DNA of 33,748 nucleotides from Bacillus sp. (in: firmicutes) (GTDB lineage Bacteria > Bacillota > Bacilli > Bacillales > Cytobacillaceae). A program made the translations under genes and the position numbers. The notes beneath the pieces were generated by a model, which did not search any database, was not told the origin of the DNA, and saw only the letters and a program-made list of their open reading frames with translations. The DNA is taken from contig JAPSKD010000014.1 of NCBI GenBank assembly GCA_031177865.1, positions 1-33,748 of the forward strand, given 5' to 3'. Of this stretch, positions 1 to 8,155 are shown piece by piece. The stretch's first letter is position 1. Each line of letters starts with the position of its first letter.

Positions 1-416
1 TATTCTACAACTCCGCCATCTTTAAAAAATAATCCAATTTCACGCTCTGCACTTGCAGGTGAATCCGAACCGTGAATAACATTCTTTCCAACAGTTAAGC
101 CAAAATCGCCACGGATTGTTCCTGGGGATGCATCTTTAGGATTCGTTGAGCCCATCATTTGACGTGCAGTAGCAATAACATTTTCACCTTGCCAAACCAT
201 AGCAAAAACAGGACCAGATGTAATGAAATCTACTAATTCACCAAAGAATGGACGTTCTTTGTGCTCACCATAGTGCTCCTCTGCAAGTTCAGTCGGGATG
301 CTCATTAATTTAGCGCCAACTAATTGGAAGCCCTTTTTTTCAAAACGAGCAACGATTTCTCCGATTAAATTACGCTGTACACCATCAGGCTTCACCATTA
401 AAAATGTTTTTTCCAT
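1..416 (-). CDS. ndk: Nucleoside diphosphate kinase, 3' end cut off by window edge
   Basis: Transfers the gamma-phosphate of ATP to NDPs through a phospho-histidine, balancing NTP and dNTP pools in the cytoplasm. Translating the minus strand from the ATG at 416 gives 138 residues starting [17 protein letters not shown]. The family signature NVIHGSDS lies near residues 112-119, with the catalytic histidine at about 115. Bacterial Ndk is usually close to 148 residues, so only about the last ten are missing beyond position 1. A good ribosome-binding site (AGGAGTG) precedes the ATG. A terminator separates it from the upstream hepT, so ndk probably has its own promoter in 417-540, although none there is convincing. 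Identification is near certain. Confidence 0.97.
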   Translation of the reverse strand, partial: MEKTFLMVKPDGVQRNLIGEIVARFEKKGFQLVGAKLMSIPTELAEEHYGEHKERPFFGELVDFITSGPVFAMVWQGENVIATARQMMGSTNPKDASPGTIRGDFGLTVGKNVIHGSDSPASAEREIGLFFKDGGVVE

Positions 417-540
417 GAATTCCACTCCTAATATAGTATGTATAATAATTGCCATAGTGGGACAATCCATGAAGATGTTACCATTTTTTCGAATATTTCG
501 CAAGTCGAAAGCGCCTTCATTCTACCAAAAAGCAAAATAA

Positions 541-570
541 AAAGAGAGAAAACGATTGTTTTACTCTCTT
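541..570 (-). terminator. Rho-independent terminator after hepT
   Basis: On the minus strand AAGAGAG plus AAAAC pairs with GTTTT plus CTCTCTT around a 4-nt loop, with one bulged base, and is followed by TTTTTATTTT. It lies just past the hepT stop codon and before ndk, so it ends the folE-to-hepT block. Confidence 0.75.
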
Positions 571-574
571 CCCT

Positions 575-1537
575 CTAATATTTACGACGCCCAATAAATT
601 TCGCGATATCTCGCAGTGTCTTTTTGGCTTTGTTAGCCGGCAGCTCTTCTAGCACCGCCAGGGCCTTATCTAGGTACATATCACTTAATGCGATCGACTT
701 TTCAATTGCACCGGACTCTTTAATTAGAGTGATAATCTTTTGAATCTGAGCTGGTTCCATATCCTGGTGAACCTTTTCAATCTCAAAGCGAATGGTTTCA
801 TCTTCCATTGCATAGAGAGCAGGAGCTGTAATATTCCCCTGAAGTAAATCACTACCTGCAGGCTTACCAAGCTCCTCTTCGGAAGAGGTAAAATCCAAGA
901 TATCATCTGTAATTTGAAATGCCATTCCAACATAGTAGCCAAATAGATACAGTTTCTTGTGTATCGATTCTTCCACATCAGCAGCAATCGCCCCCAACTG
1001 ACAACTTGCAGAGATAAGCAATGCGGTTTTCCTTTTAATTCTTCGTAAATAATCCCTAAGGTTTTGATTAATACGATACTTATCTTTAATTTGTTGGATT
1101 TCACCAACCGTTACTTCAACAATCGTATTAGCCAATATCTTATGAGCTGATGGCTTATTCATATCACTCATCAACTCAAGAGAAAGTGCAAAGATAAAAT
1201 CGCCCGTATACATGGCAGTTTTATTGTCCCATTTTGCCTTAACGGTAGGCTGCCCTCTTCGTAAATCCGCGTCGTCGATTACATCATCATGAACAAGCGA
1301 AGCCATATGTATAAGTTCAAGGGCAACCGCAACGTTTTTCATCACATTAATATCGTACCGTCCAAACTTTCCAGCCAATAAAACAAAAACAGGCCGAATT
1401 CTTTTCCCACCTGCCTGCAAGGTATGTAAAGAAGCCCGTTTCAAAAGAAGAGAATCCGCTTGGATTGTCTCTTCCAATTTTTTTTCGATCATATTAATAT
1501 CTGAATTCAAAAATGAATACATCATCTTTAATTTCAT
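575..1537 (-). CDS. hepT: Heptaprenyl diphosphate synthase component II
   Basis: Catalytic subunit of the two-part heptaprenyl diphosphate synthase, which extends FPP with IPP to make the C35 side chain of menaquinone-7. The 320-residue protein has the first aspartate-rich motif at D84-D85-x-x-D88 (VHDDVIDD) and the second at D211-D212-x-x-D215 (DDILD). It also has the substrate-binding GGKRIRP at about 43-49 and closely resembles B. subtilis HepT as I recall it. It lies 44 nt downstream of menG, and the partner subunit HepS is encoded just before menG. It ends at a strong terminator. Identification is secure. The start is the ATG that gives MKLKMMYSF; the B. subtilis protein is somewhat longer at its N terminus. 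Confidence 0.96.
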   Translation of the reverse strand: MKLKMMYSFLNSDINMIEKKLEETIQADSLLLKRASLHTLQAGGKRIRPVFVLLAGKFGRYDINVMKNVAVALELIHMASLVHDDVIDDADLRRGQPTVKAKWDNKTAMYTGDFIFALSLELMSDMNKPSAHKILANTIVEVTVGEIQQIKDKYRINQNLRDYLRRIKRKTALLISASCQLGAIAADVEESIHKKLYLFGYYVGMAFQITDDILDFTSSEEELGKPAGSDLLQGNITAPALYAMEDETIRFEIEKVHQDMEPAQIQKIITLIKESGAIEKSIALSDMYLDKALAVLEELPANKAKKTLRDIAKFIGRRKY

Positions 1538-1581
1538 TTGTATTCACCAGCTTTTCGTCCTGTTTACAAATCTAAATAGAA

Positions 1582-2286
1582 TTACTTCTTATATCCAATA
1601 TGAACCGCCGCTGCCCCGCCGCTATATGGTTTATAAAACACGTCTTTAAAGCCAGCAGTCTCAAACATTCGGGCTAATTCTTTCATACCTGGGAAACTAC
1701 GTGCCGATTCATTCAGCCAAGCATATTCCTGATAACTCTTAGCAAATAACTTACCAAATAACGGCATGATAAATTTGAAATAAAAATAATAAAGCTGTTT
1801 AAAACCAATTAAGGTAGGCTGGGAGGTTTCAAGGCACACTGCAATCCCTCCTGGCTTTAATACGCGATTCATTTCTTTTAAAACCTGAAGGTAATCAGGC
1901 ACATTTCTTAACCCAAACCCTATCGTTACATAATCAAAGCTATTATCTGGGAAAGGCAGTTCCATTGCGTTACCGTGCATTAGATTCACCTGTTTTAGAC
2001 CTAGTTTTTTTACCTTTTCAATCCCAACATTTAGCATATTTTGACTAAAATCCAATCCAGTAACCTCACCGGAAGAACCCACGGCTTCAGCTAGAGCAAT
2101 CGTCCAGTCTCCTGTTCCACAACATACATCCAGCGCTTTCGAACCTGGTTTGACATTCATCCTTCTCATAGTGTCCTTACGCCATTTGATGTGCTGCTGA
2201 AAACTAATAACCGAGTTCATTTTATCGTAGTTATCGGATATTTTCTCAAAGACCTTATGAACCCGTTGTTCCTTAGATTGCTGCAT
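1582..2286 (-). CDS. menG: Demethylmenaquinone methyltransferase
   Basis: SAM-dependent C-methyltransferase that performs the last step of menaquinone synthesis (demethylmenaquinone to menaquinone); also called MenH or UbiE. The 234-residue protein is standard length. The SAM-binding motif I is [12 protein letters not shown] at 51-62, the acidic post-I motif GLDFS is at 77-81, and the UbiE-family GFGLRNVP is at 123-130. It lies 4 nt downstream of hepS and 44 nt upstream of hepT. The two subunits that make the prenyl tail therefore flank the enzyme that finishes the quinone, as in B. subtilis. Identification is secure. Confidence 0.97.
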   Translation of the reverse strand: MQQSKEQRVHKVFEKISDNYDKMNSVISFQQHIKWRKDTMRRMNVKPGSKALDVCCGTGDWTIALAEAVGSSGEVTGLDFSQNMLNVGIEKVKKLGLKQVNLMHGNAMELPFPDNSFDYVTIGFGLRNVPDYLQVLKEMNRVLKPGGIAVCLETSQPTLIGFKQLYYFYFKFIMPLFGKLFAKSYQEYAWLNESARSFPGMKELARMFETAGFKDVFYKPYSGGAAAVHIGYKK

Positions 2287-2290
2287 ATGC

Positions 2291-3109
2291 TTACCCTTCT
2301 TCCACTAAAGTTTTCGCAATTGGTTTATGTTCATTAATGATCGAAGTAATTCTAGCTTCAAGCATATCATTTAAATATGGTAGCTGGCTCATTCCCTTTA
2401 ACAGGAATTGTTTTGAAGAATCAAGATAACGATCACAAATTACCAGCAAATCTCGCTGTTGTTTATCTGATAGATTTTTTATTGAGCGATTATTCGGTAT
2501 GGTTAAATCTTTCAAAGTTTCGAACACTAAACTGCTTCCATCATCCAAAAAAAGCCTTTTCTCATATAGTAAACGCTTGAAAAAGAATAGTTTAGCTATA
2601 AACTCATTCCACAAGTCTACCTTAAAACATTCGGAGAACTTCACCAGTAAAGAGCTTTCAATCTTCTTTATACTTGTCATTAAATTTTCAATTCCATTTA
2701 ATTCTTTTTGATAAATGGAAATTTTATGTTCATTAATTTCTTTGATTCCTTGAGAAAGTTCTTTAATCATGTTGATATCTTCAGACTCTGCCAATAATTT
2801 ATAATACAAGCCGCTATAATAATCCCCAGCGAGGACCGTTAATTGCCTATTTATCTCATCTACTGCAGCGTTAGATATATGTTCATGGGTATCAAGGGCA
2901 ATTTGAATTAGCATGGTTGTCATCGCGTAATTTTTCATCTCATTGTAAGACAATTCGAGTCGATCCATAATGGACACGAGAATAAGCAGTTTATCTTCAT
3001 CTATTACTGGCGTCTCAATATATTTTAGCAAGTAAGGATGAAATACTTTTTGCTCAACTTGCTCCTTAATGTCTGTAAACTTTTGTCGAATGTCTGGCAA
3101 TTTAATCAC
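2291..3109 (-). CDS. hepS: Heptaprenyl diphosphate synthase component I
   Basis: Non-catalytic small subunit that pairs with HepT and helps set the C35 chain length. The 272-residue protein is mostly alpha-helical, has no aspartate-rich prenyltransferase motif, and matches the HEPPP synthase subunit I family by its N-terminal half ([17 protein letters not shown], then [22 protein letters not shown]). This family diverges quickly in sequence, so gene order (mtrB-hepS-menG-hepT) carries much of the weight. About 170 nt separate it from mtrB, room for an internal promoter, but I could not identify one with confidence. Confidence 0.93.
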   Translation of the reverse strand: MIKLPDIRQKFTDIKEQVEQKVFHPYLLKYIETPVIDEDKLLILVSIMDRLELSYNEMKNYAMTTMLIQIALDTHEHISNAAVDEINRQLTVLAGDYYSGLYYKLLAESEDINMIKELSQGIKEINEHKISIYQKELNGIENLMTSIKKIESSLLVKFSECFKVDLWNEFIAKLFFFKRLLYEKRLFLDDGSSLVFETLKDLTIPNNRSIKNLSDKQQRDLLVICDRYLDSSKQFLLKGMSQLPYLNDMLEARITSIINEHKPIAKTLVEEG

Positions 3110-3277
3110 CCTTGCTTCCCCGAATTTATATATTTATGACGATCCTTTTGTTTAAACAAGGCAGTGACAATTATATCATAAAAGCGTATGTATGGGCAGA
3201 AATTCAAAAAATAAATCATTTCTACAGTAAGGAAATAAGAATGACTTTAATTTTAATTAGAGAAAGGACATTTATCA

Positions 3278-3514
3278 CTATTTTTTCATTTCACTTTCCA
3301 TTTCACCAAAATGTGTCATTATTTTTGCATTTCCCCTGATCTTAATGGCTGAGGTATGTTCAGTAAACTGGGCGATTAATACTTCCCCTTTATCAAGCTT
3401 TTCAGAATGATGAAATTTTGTATCTGTTCCTCGTGTCAAACCAATCACATTTACGCCATCATCAATTGCTTTTATCACAACAAAATCACTACTTTGTGGT
3501 TGTCGTTTTTCCAT
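3278..3514 (-). CDS. mtrB: trp RNA-binding attenuation protein TRAP
   Basis: TRAP forms an 11-subunit ring that, when loaded with tryptophan, wraps GAG/UAG repeats in the trp leader and forces termination; it also blocks translation of some trp-related mRNAs. The 78-residue protein contains the conserved core [21 protein letters not shown], the RNA-contact stretch with [14 protein letters not shown], and the tryptophan-pocket region [15 protein letters not shown]. Its gene starts 12 nt after folE (mtrA) ends, the classical mtrAB pair. I saw no multi-triplet TRAP target in this window, so its targets must be elsewhere. Confidence 0.97.
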   Translation of the reverse strand: MEKRQPQSSDFVVIKAIDDGVNVIGLTRGTDTKFHHSEKLDKGEVLIAQFTEHTSAIKIRGNAKIMTHFGEMESEMKK

Positions 3515-3526
3515 AGTATCACCCCA

Positions 3527-4093
3527 TTAATTCTTAATTAACGATAGTATTTCTGAACGAGCAATGGTATCATTTGCAAGATTACCTCGAACGGCTGTTG
3601 TTACTGTCTTTGAACCAGGTTTTTTTACCCCGCGCATTGTCATACACATATGTTCTGCCTCAACAACCACCATTACTCCATGAGGGTCTAATTTCTCCAT
3701 CATACTATCAGCAATGGTAGAGGTAATTCTCTCTTGCAGCTGAGGTCTCTTAGCGACAGCTTCCACTGCCCTTGCTAATTTACTCAATCCTGTTACGCGG
3801 CCGCCTTTAGGAATATATGCTATATGTGCTTTTCCAAAGAAAGGTACAAGATGATGTTCACACATGGAATAGAATGGGATGTCCTTTACCAGAACTAACT
3901 CTTCATGGTCTTCACTAAATATGGTTTCGAAATGTTTTTTCGGATCTTCATTCAGACCACTAAAGACCTCTTCATACATTTTTGCTACTCGTTTCGGCGT
4001 ATCAAGAAGACCTTCTCTGCTCGGATCTTCGCCTATTGCTGTTAATATTAAACGCACCGCTTCCTCAATTTGGGTGCGATTCACTTCAGTCAT
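3527..4093 (-). CDS. folE: GTP cyclohydrolase I
   Basis: Converts GTP to 7,8-dihydroneopterin triphosphate, the first step of folate synthesis; called MtrA in B. subtilis. The 188-residue protein is of standard length. The zinc ligands are C78 and H81 in [12 protein letters not shown] and C150 in [11 protein letters not shown], and both family signatures are present. It is the first gene of the folE-mtrB pair. Upstream is the terminator of hbs, so a promoter in 4094-4176 is expected. Identification is secure. Confidence 0.97.
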   Translation of the reverse strand: MTEVNRTQIEEAVRLILTAIGEDPSREGLLDTPKRVAKMYEEVFSGLNEDPKKHFETIFSEDHEELVLVKDIPFYSMCEHHLVPFFGKAHIAYIPKGGRVTGLSKLARAVEAVAKRPQLQERITSTIADSMMEKLDPHGVMVVVEAEHMCMTMRGVKKPGSKTVTTAVRGNLANDTIARSEILSLIKN

Positions 4094-4176
4094 GCATATT
4101 CCCCCTACTATGTATCAAACAAGTATATATGACAAATACATATTAGCACAACCGTGGTTTTGTTCAAAGTTCATAG

Positions 4177-4210
4177 AAAAAAGGTCATGGACGGTTACCA
4201 TGACCTTTTT
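4177..4210 (-). terminator. Terminator after hbs
   Basis: A perfect 13-bp stem (AAAAAGGTCATGG with CCATGACCTTTTT) around a 7-nt loop, with a run of T on the minus strand. It ends hbs transcription just before folE. The A/T symmetry means it could also act on the plus strand. Confidence 0.85.
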
Positions 4211-4233
4211 GCCGAAGCAATAAATTTATGTAA

Positions 4234-4506
4234 TTATTTTACTGCATCTTTAAGCGCTTTACCTGGTTTGAAAGCAGGAACTTTGCTTGCACCAATTTCG
4301 ATTTCCTCACCAGTTTGAGGATTACGTCCTTTACGTGCCGCACGTTCGCGTACTTCAAAGTTACCAAAACCGATTAATTGGACTTTATCACCATTTTTCA
4401 AAGCATCTAGAATTGAATCAAAAACAGCATCAACTGCTTTTGTAGCGTCTTTTTTAGAAAGTTCGCTTGCTTCTGCAACTGCGTTAATTAGTTCTGTCTT
4501 GTTCAT
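4234..4506 (-). CDS. hbs: HU-family DNA-binding protein HBsu
   Basis: Small basic histone-like protein that binds and bends DNA without strong sequence preference and compacts the nucleoid; essential in B. subtilis. From the ATG at 4506 it has 90 residues, starting [20 protein letters not shown], with the HU signature [21 protein letters not shown] at about 46-66, which includes the DNA-contacting beta arm. A GTG at 4515 is in frame, but it touches the ribosome-binding site GGAGGAGG, so the ATG nine bases further on is the real start. It is a single-gene unit: a terminator follows it and about 330 nt of non-coding DNA precede it. Confidence 0.97.
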   Translation of the reverse strand: MNKTELINAVAEASELSKKDATKAVDAVFDSILDALKNGDKVQLIGFGNFEVRERAARKGRNPQTGEEIEIGASKVPAFKPGKALKDAVK

Positions 4507-4588
4507 GCTATTCACCTCCTCCCAATAATGTAAGTCAAGAATCGTAAATAAGATTACTTATCTACATTTCTAAACAATTTTTCTCATT

Positions 4589-4619
4589 TCTATACGTCAT
4601 AGTGCGGTTTTATTGGCAA
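4589..4619 (-). promoter_or_regulatory. Candidate sigma-A promoter of hbs in a long AT-rich leader region
   Basis: In the 330-nt gap upstream of hbs, the minus strand reads TTGCCA (4614-4619) and TATAGA (4589-4594), spaced 19 bp, slightly long. The gap also holds an AT-rich hairpin at 4669-4692 (AAAACCTT with AAGGTTTT) and no plausible gene. B. subtilis hbs is known for more than one promoter, so this may be only one of several. Confidence 0.3.
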
Positions 4620-4837
4620 AGTAATTAAAAATTACATTTTTTGATATTTTAATCTACTTTTTTAATAAAAAACCTTATTATATAAAGGTTTTAAGCACTA
4701 AACGTGAGTCTGTTAAAAGATTATCACAATCATTTACGCTTATCAAGAATATTTCATGAAATAATGGTAATCTTTTCTTCATTTCAACAAATTTCTCCTA
4801 TTTTTGACCAAATTGGTTGTTGATTTTTGTAAAAACA

Positions 4838-4862
4838 GAAAAAAGACTCCAAATTGGAGTCT
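4838..4862 (-). terminator. Terminator after spoIVA
   Basis: The minus strand folds AGACTCC with GGAGTCT (7 bp) around a 5-nt AT loop, followed by TTTTTTCTGTTTTT. It lies just after the spoIVA stop. Confidence 0.85.
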
Positions 4863-4869
4863 CCGCAGA

Positions 4870-6348
4870 TTAAAGAATTATTGCAATCAAACCGCCTGAT
4901 CCTTCGTTAATGATTCTCTCTAATGTTTCTTTCAGTTTATATCTCGCATTCTCAGGCATTAAGGATAGTTTCGCTTGGATACCCTCCCTAACGATGGAGC
5001 TTAACGAGCGTCCAAAAATATCAGAATTCCAGATGGATAGTGGATCATCCTCGAAGTCTTGCATTAAGTAGCGAACTAACTCTTCACTTTGCTTCTCTGT
5101 TCCGATAATAGGAGCGAACTCTGATTCAACATCGACCTTTATCATATGAATCGATGGAGCTACTGCTCGCAGCCTTACTCCGAACCTTGCACCTTGGCGA
5201 ATAATTTCCGGTTCTTCCAGACTCATATCTGATAACGACGGTGAGGCAATACCGTAACCTGTCTGCTTCACCATTCTTAAAGCGTCTGATATATGATCAT
5301 ATTCCGCTTTTGCATGAGCAAAATCCTGCATGAGCTCAAGGAGATGGTCTTTACCCCTAATTTCTACCCCTACGATTTCTTTTAAGATATCATCGTAAAG
5401 TTCATCTGGAGCAAATAAGTCGATTTCTGCAACCCCTTGACCCATTTCAATTCCGGCTAATCCCGCCCTCTCAATGTAGTCAAAGTCACTAAATTGCTGC
5501 ACGACCCGGTCAACATCTCTTAATCTCTTGATATCTTTAACCGTTTCTTTAACTGCTTCTTGATAGCTTTCACGCAGCCAGTGATTCTCTCTCAATACCA
5601 TTACCCAGCTAGGAAGATTAACATTAACCTCGAGTACTGGAAACTCGTAAAGAGCCTCTCTAAGAACGTTAAGAACATCACTGTCACGCATGCTTTCAAC
5701 ACTCATTGCTAGTACAGGAATGTCATACTTTTCCGCTAGGCTGGATCTGAGTGTTTCCGTGCTCGGGTGATATGGCTGTGCGCTATTAACAACCATAATA
5801 AACGGTTTGCCCACTTCCTTAAGCTCATTGATCACTCTTTCCTCAGCTTCGATATAATTACTTCTTGGAATTTCACCAATTGTGCCGTCAGTAGTCACCA
5901 CTACACCAATCGTAGAATGCTCTTGAATGACTTTCCTAGTTCCAATTTCAGCAGCTTCATGGAATGGAATCGGCTCTTCATACCAAGGAGTAGTAATCAT
6001 CCTTGGACCATTTTCATCCTCATACCCTTTAGCACCTGGGACAGTGTAACCGACACAATCAACCAGTCTAATATTAACATTAAGTCCTTCGTCAACATGG
6101 ACACTAGCAGCTTGATTCGGAACGAACTTGGGCTCAGTTGTCATGATTGTTTTCCCTGCAGCACTTTGAGGAAGCTCATCCACTGTTCTAGATCTCTCTG
6201 CTTCGTTGTCTATATGGGGTAAAACCACAAGCTCCATAAATTTTTTAATAAATGTGGATTTTCCTGTTCTTACAGCACCTACTACTCCTAAATAAATATC
6301 ACCGCCGGTTCTTTCGGCAATATCTTTGAAAATATCAACCTTTTCCAA
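4870..6348 (-). CDS. spoIVA: Stage IV sporulation protein A, spore-coat scaffold ATPase
   Basis: Made in the mother cell, SpoIVA uses ATP hydrolysis to polymerise on the forespore surface (anchored by SpoVM) and forms the base layer for coat assembly; it is also needed for the cortex. The 492-residue protein matches family length exactly. The Walker A motif GAVRTGKST is at 24-32, and the C terminus is the conserved hydrophobic end IINEGSGGLIAIIL. The ribosome-binding site GGGAGGGG is strong. A sigma-E-like promoter lies 70-100 bp upstream and a terminator follows, so it is a single-gene unit. Identification is certain. Confidence 0.98.
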   Translation of the reverse strand: MEKVDIFKDIAERTGGDIYLGVVGAVRTGKSTFIKKFMELVVLPHIDNEAERSRTVDELPQSAAGKTIMTTEPKFVPNQAASVHVDEGLNVNIRLVDCVGYTVPGAKGYEDENGPRMITTPWYEEPIPFHEAAEIGTRKVIQEHSTIGVVVTTDGTIGEIPRSNYIEAEERVINELKEVGKPFIMVVNSAQPYHPSTETLRSSLAEKYDIPVLAMSVESMRDSDVLNVLREALYEFPVLEVNVNLPSWVMVLRENHWLRESYQEAVKETVKDIKRLRDVDRVVQQFSDFDYIERAGLAGIEMGQGVAEIDLFAPDELYDDILKEIVGVEIRGKDHLLELMQDFAHAKAEYDHISDALRMVKQTGYGIASPSLSDMSLEEPEIIRQGARFGVRLRAVAPSIHMIKVDVESEFAPIIGTEKQSEELVRYLMQDFEDDPLSIWNSDIFGRSLSSIVREGIQAKLSLMPENARYKLKETLERIINEGSGGLIAIIL

Positions 6349-6416
6349 GTGATCCCCTCCCGATCATAGAGTAAAGTGGGATAATATTATCCATCAAGAT
6401 ATTTTTGGACAATATA

Positions 6417-6447
6417 TATTTATGACGTTGTCCTACATTGTTATGAC
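6417..6447 (-). promoter_or_regulatory. Candidate sigma-E promoter of spoIVA
   Basis: On the minus strand GTCATAA (6441-6447) and CATAAATA (6417-6424) are spaced 16 bp, close to the sigma-E pattern (ATA-type -35 and CATACAAT -10). spoIVA is transcribed in the mother cell by sigma-E in B. subtilis. The -10 match is partial. Nothing else of note was seen in 6349-6611. Confidence 0.5.
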
Positions 6448-6611
6448 AGTTTTTAAAAATTTTTTTACCCCCTTAACTATTTATTCCTTGAATATGCTAG
6501 TATCTGTTGTGTCTGAACAGTTGATTGAATGAGGGTTTATGGTAAAGTACACGGGAGAGACTCCTAAACCGTATGTCTTTAACCTAATTGGTATATGGCA
6601 TTTATGTGCCC

Positions 6612-6656
6612 AAAAAAAAACCCTTCTCCTACAATATATTTCGAAGGAGAAGGGTT
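6612..6656 (-). terminator. Terminator after yphF
   Basis: Perfect 12-bp stem, AACCCTTCTCCT (6619-6630) with AGGAGAAGGGTT (6645-6656), followed on the minus strand by at least seven T. It ends yphF transcription. Confidence 0.9.
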
Positions 6657-6674
6657 ATGACTATTTGATATTAC

Positions 6675-7385
6675 TTATTGCTTTAAAAAAACTGGTTCGT
6701 TTGTCTCAGGATCGACTGTATACGGTAAAGAATAGGCAGGAACAAACATAGAATCTTCCACAAGAATATTACGGATGTCCTCACCTGGTATTACCTTCTT
6801 GTCCGTTTTCTTCAGTTCCTGAAATAAATCTTGACGGTAATCGACGTATACTTCCGCATCTGTCGTTACTACAAACGGCAGATTTTGATTAGAGTATGGA
6901 CTAATGGCATATGGCTCCTGCTTATACCCCAATTCAGAGAAATCAATTGTATATACATTATCAGCAAGTTTTTCTTTATATGGCGGGTAGCCATTGGATT
7001 TTATTCTAATATTAATATCACGAATGGTATCAGCCATTCTCAAGTCTAATAGTTTTACAGTTGGGTTGGTTTCAACTTCTACAAGGACATATTGAAAGAT
7101 CCCACCACTTTCAAAGGCATTCCCTGGAGGCTCAGCAATATATTTAGGAGCTATTTTTTTAAATTCAATTGGGTATTTTTGATAGATTGGAGTTACAGCA
7201 TCTCTTGTTTTTATCGGCAAGATTCCGCCATTATCCTCCTTAAAAGAATTTACCGCTTGTTGAACTGCAGCGATTTGGTCTGTATATGGGATTTGATTTT
7301 CCGCTAACTTCTCAGATGGATACATACATCCGGATAAAAACAAAGAAGTTAGAACGATCAATGTGACAACTGCCTTCCAATTCAT
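6675..7385 (-). CDS. yphF: YphF-like lipoprotein
   Basis: Predicted exported lipoprotein of unknown function, 236 residues. Residues 1-19 are a signal peptide ending in the lipobox LSGC with C20 as the lipidated cysteine. The mature part is soluble, without membrane segments or a recognisable catalytic motif. Length and position between spoIVA and yphE match B. subtilis YphF. It has its own strong terminator. A MITE-like repeat sits just upstream, between it and yphE, so it must either be read through from yphE or use a promoter in or near the repeat. No function should be assigned. Confidence 0.85.
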   Translation of the reverse strand: MNWKAVVTLIVLTSLFLSGCMYPSEKLAENQIPYTDQIAAVQQAVNSFKEDNGGILPIKTRDAVTPIYQKYPIEFKKIAPKYIAEPPGNAFESGGIFQYVLVEVETNPTVKLLDLRMADTIRDINIRIKSNGYPPYKEKLADNVYTIDFSELGYKQEPYAISPYSNQNLPFVVTTDAEVYVDYRQDLFQELKKTDKKVIPGEDIRNILVEDSMFVPAYSLPYTVDPETNEPVFLKQ

Positions 7386-7407
7386 ACAATCACCTATTTT
7401 TTCTGTA

Positions 7408-7593
7408 TTATGTAAGGCTCTTTTCTTAAACTTTGTTGCTCTTGGAGATTATAAACCCTTATATGAGCAATGATATGCCTACAATGGTAAGAAAAGAGCC
7501 TACAAGCTTAATTTTAACCACAAAAATAGATGTTCCGCGTTAAAATCGGCTTTAGGATTTTAACAACACTTTTTGCGAAACAGTCTTATGTAA
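7408..7593. mobile_element. MITE-like element, copy 1, with 8-bp target duplication
   Basis: A 170-bp non-coding element (7416-7585) is flanked by perfect direct repeats TTATGTAA at 7408-7415 and 7586-7593. It begins GGCTCTTTTCTTAAAC; the other end, read inward, is GACTGTTTCGC, an imperfect terminal repeat. Inside are two hairpins. One pairs the first 13 bases with TAAGAAAAGAGCC at 7488-7500. The other pairs GTTAAAATC with GATTTTAAC near the right end. A related copy is at 15312-15493. The GGCTCTT ends and 8-bp duplication resemble what I recall of ISL3-family insertion sequences; this link is inference. Confidence 0.75.
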
Positions 7594-7771
7594 AAAGGAC
7601 AATAACCAACGTGATTCCCGAAATGATTAGAAAAATGTAAGCAAGGACCGCAGTAAAAAACTTTAGGATTCCTGTTAACTTATAACGGCTCAAATAAATT
7701 GTAATAATAGCAAGGAACATAATTCCCATTCCTGCAATCGATATCCACATTTTCAACATACCTGGTGACAT
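7586..7771 (-). CDS. yphE: YphE-like small membrane protein (DUF2768 type)
   Basis: A 61-residue protein with two hydrophobic segments, about 8-27 and 35-59, joined by a short polar loop (SRYKLTG). It begins MSPGMLKMWISIAGMGIMFLAI, which matches the B. subtilis YphE N terminus as I remember it, and it lies between gpsA and yphF as there. The ribosome-binding site AAGGGGGTG is clear. Function is unknown. Its stop codon (7586-7588) is also the first three bases of the target duplication of the neighbouring MITE, so the insertion occurred exactly at the end of the gene and left the reading frame intact. Confidence 0.8.
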   Translation of the reverse strand: MSPGMLKMWISIAGMGIMFLAIITIYLSRYKLTGILKFFTAVLAYIFLIISGITLVIVLFT

Positions 7772-7841
7772 CAGGACACCCCCTTATTCCGAAAGCTATT
7801 ATAACATAGCAGGACCATTTCATAAAAAATTTTTATTTTTT

Positions 7842-7973
7842 TGTTGATTTGTGCGGAAGGCACGAGACTCCTGCAGGAGTACGGAGCAGGAGAGACCCCA
7901 CAGGCGCTATAGCGCCGAGGAGGCTCCCCCGTACCGCCTGCGTAAAGCGAAGTGCCTGGAGCACAAATCAACA
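7842..7973. repeat. GC-rich Bacillus dispersed repeat, copy 1
   Basis: A 132-bp non-coding unit bounded by perfect 13-bp inverted repeats, TGTTGATTTGTGC at 7842-7854 and its complement at 7961-7973. The interior is much richer in G+C than its surroundings and carries the pieces GGAAGGCACGAGACTCCTGC, GAGACCCCACAGGCGC, GAGGAGGCTCCC and GCGAAGTGCCTGGAGC. I recognise these from repeats scattered through Bacillus intergenic regions. A larger relative lies at 20935-21239. Open frames on both strands here are by-products of the repeat. The rest of 7772-8155 holds only the gpsA terminator. Confidence 0.8.
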
Positions 7974-7989
7974 CAACCACATCCACAAC

Positions 7990-8030
7990 AAAAAAACTGA
8001 AGTAAAGAGGGGCGAGTTCCTTACTTCAGT
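7990..8030 (-). terminator. Terminator downstream of gpsA
   Basis: ACTGAAGTAA (7996-8005) pairs with TTACTTCAGT (8021-8030), 10 bp, followed on the minus strand by seven T. It lies about 125 nt after the gpsA stop, so the gpsA mRNA would have a long 3' end and yphE should have its own promoter. Confidence 0.75.
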
Positions 8031-8155
8031 CTTAGTGACTAAATAACCCAAACATTTAGGTTCATACTACACGTGTGCTTCGCTTGCATTGTATGCAACT
8101 ATGTGGGGAAACGCACTCAATGAATGCCTATTTTTCCATAAAAAATGTACAATTT

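Noticed and set aside
298-540. 80-codon open frame on the plus strand
   Set aside because: It is antisense to the start of ndk and its leader, has no ribosome-binding site, and resembles no family.
3110-3277. TRAP-binding (GAG/UAG) repeat array near mtrB
   Set aside because: Triplets were sparse and not regularly spaced on either strand; no convincing array of the kind found in trp leaders.
4669-4692. AT-rich hairpin AAAACCTT/AAGGTTTT upstream of hbs as a terminator or riboswitch
   Set aside because: The stem is weak and isolated, with no conserved aptamer-like sequence; simple AT-rich symmetry is enough to explain it.
6539-6751. 70-codon open frame on the plus strand between spoIVA and yphF
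   Set aside because: It runs through the yphF terminator and into the yphF coding region in antisense, with no ribosome-binding site.
7771-8046. Two overlapping open frames on opposite strands
   Set aside because: Both lie within the GC-rich dispersed repeat, which has few stop codons; the translations are low-complexity and repeat-derived.
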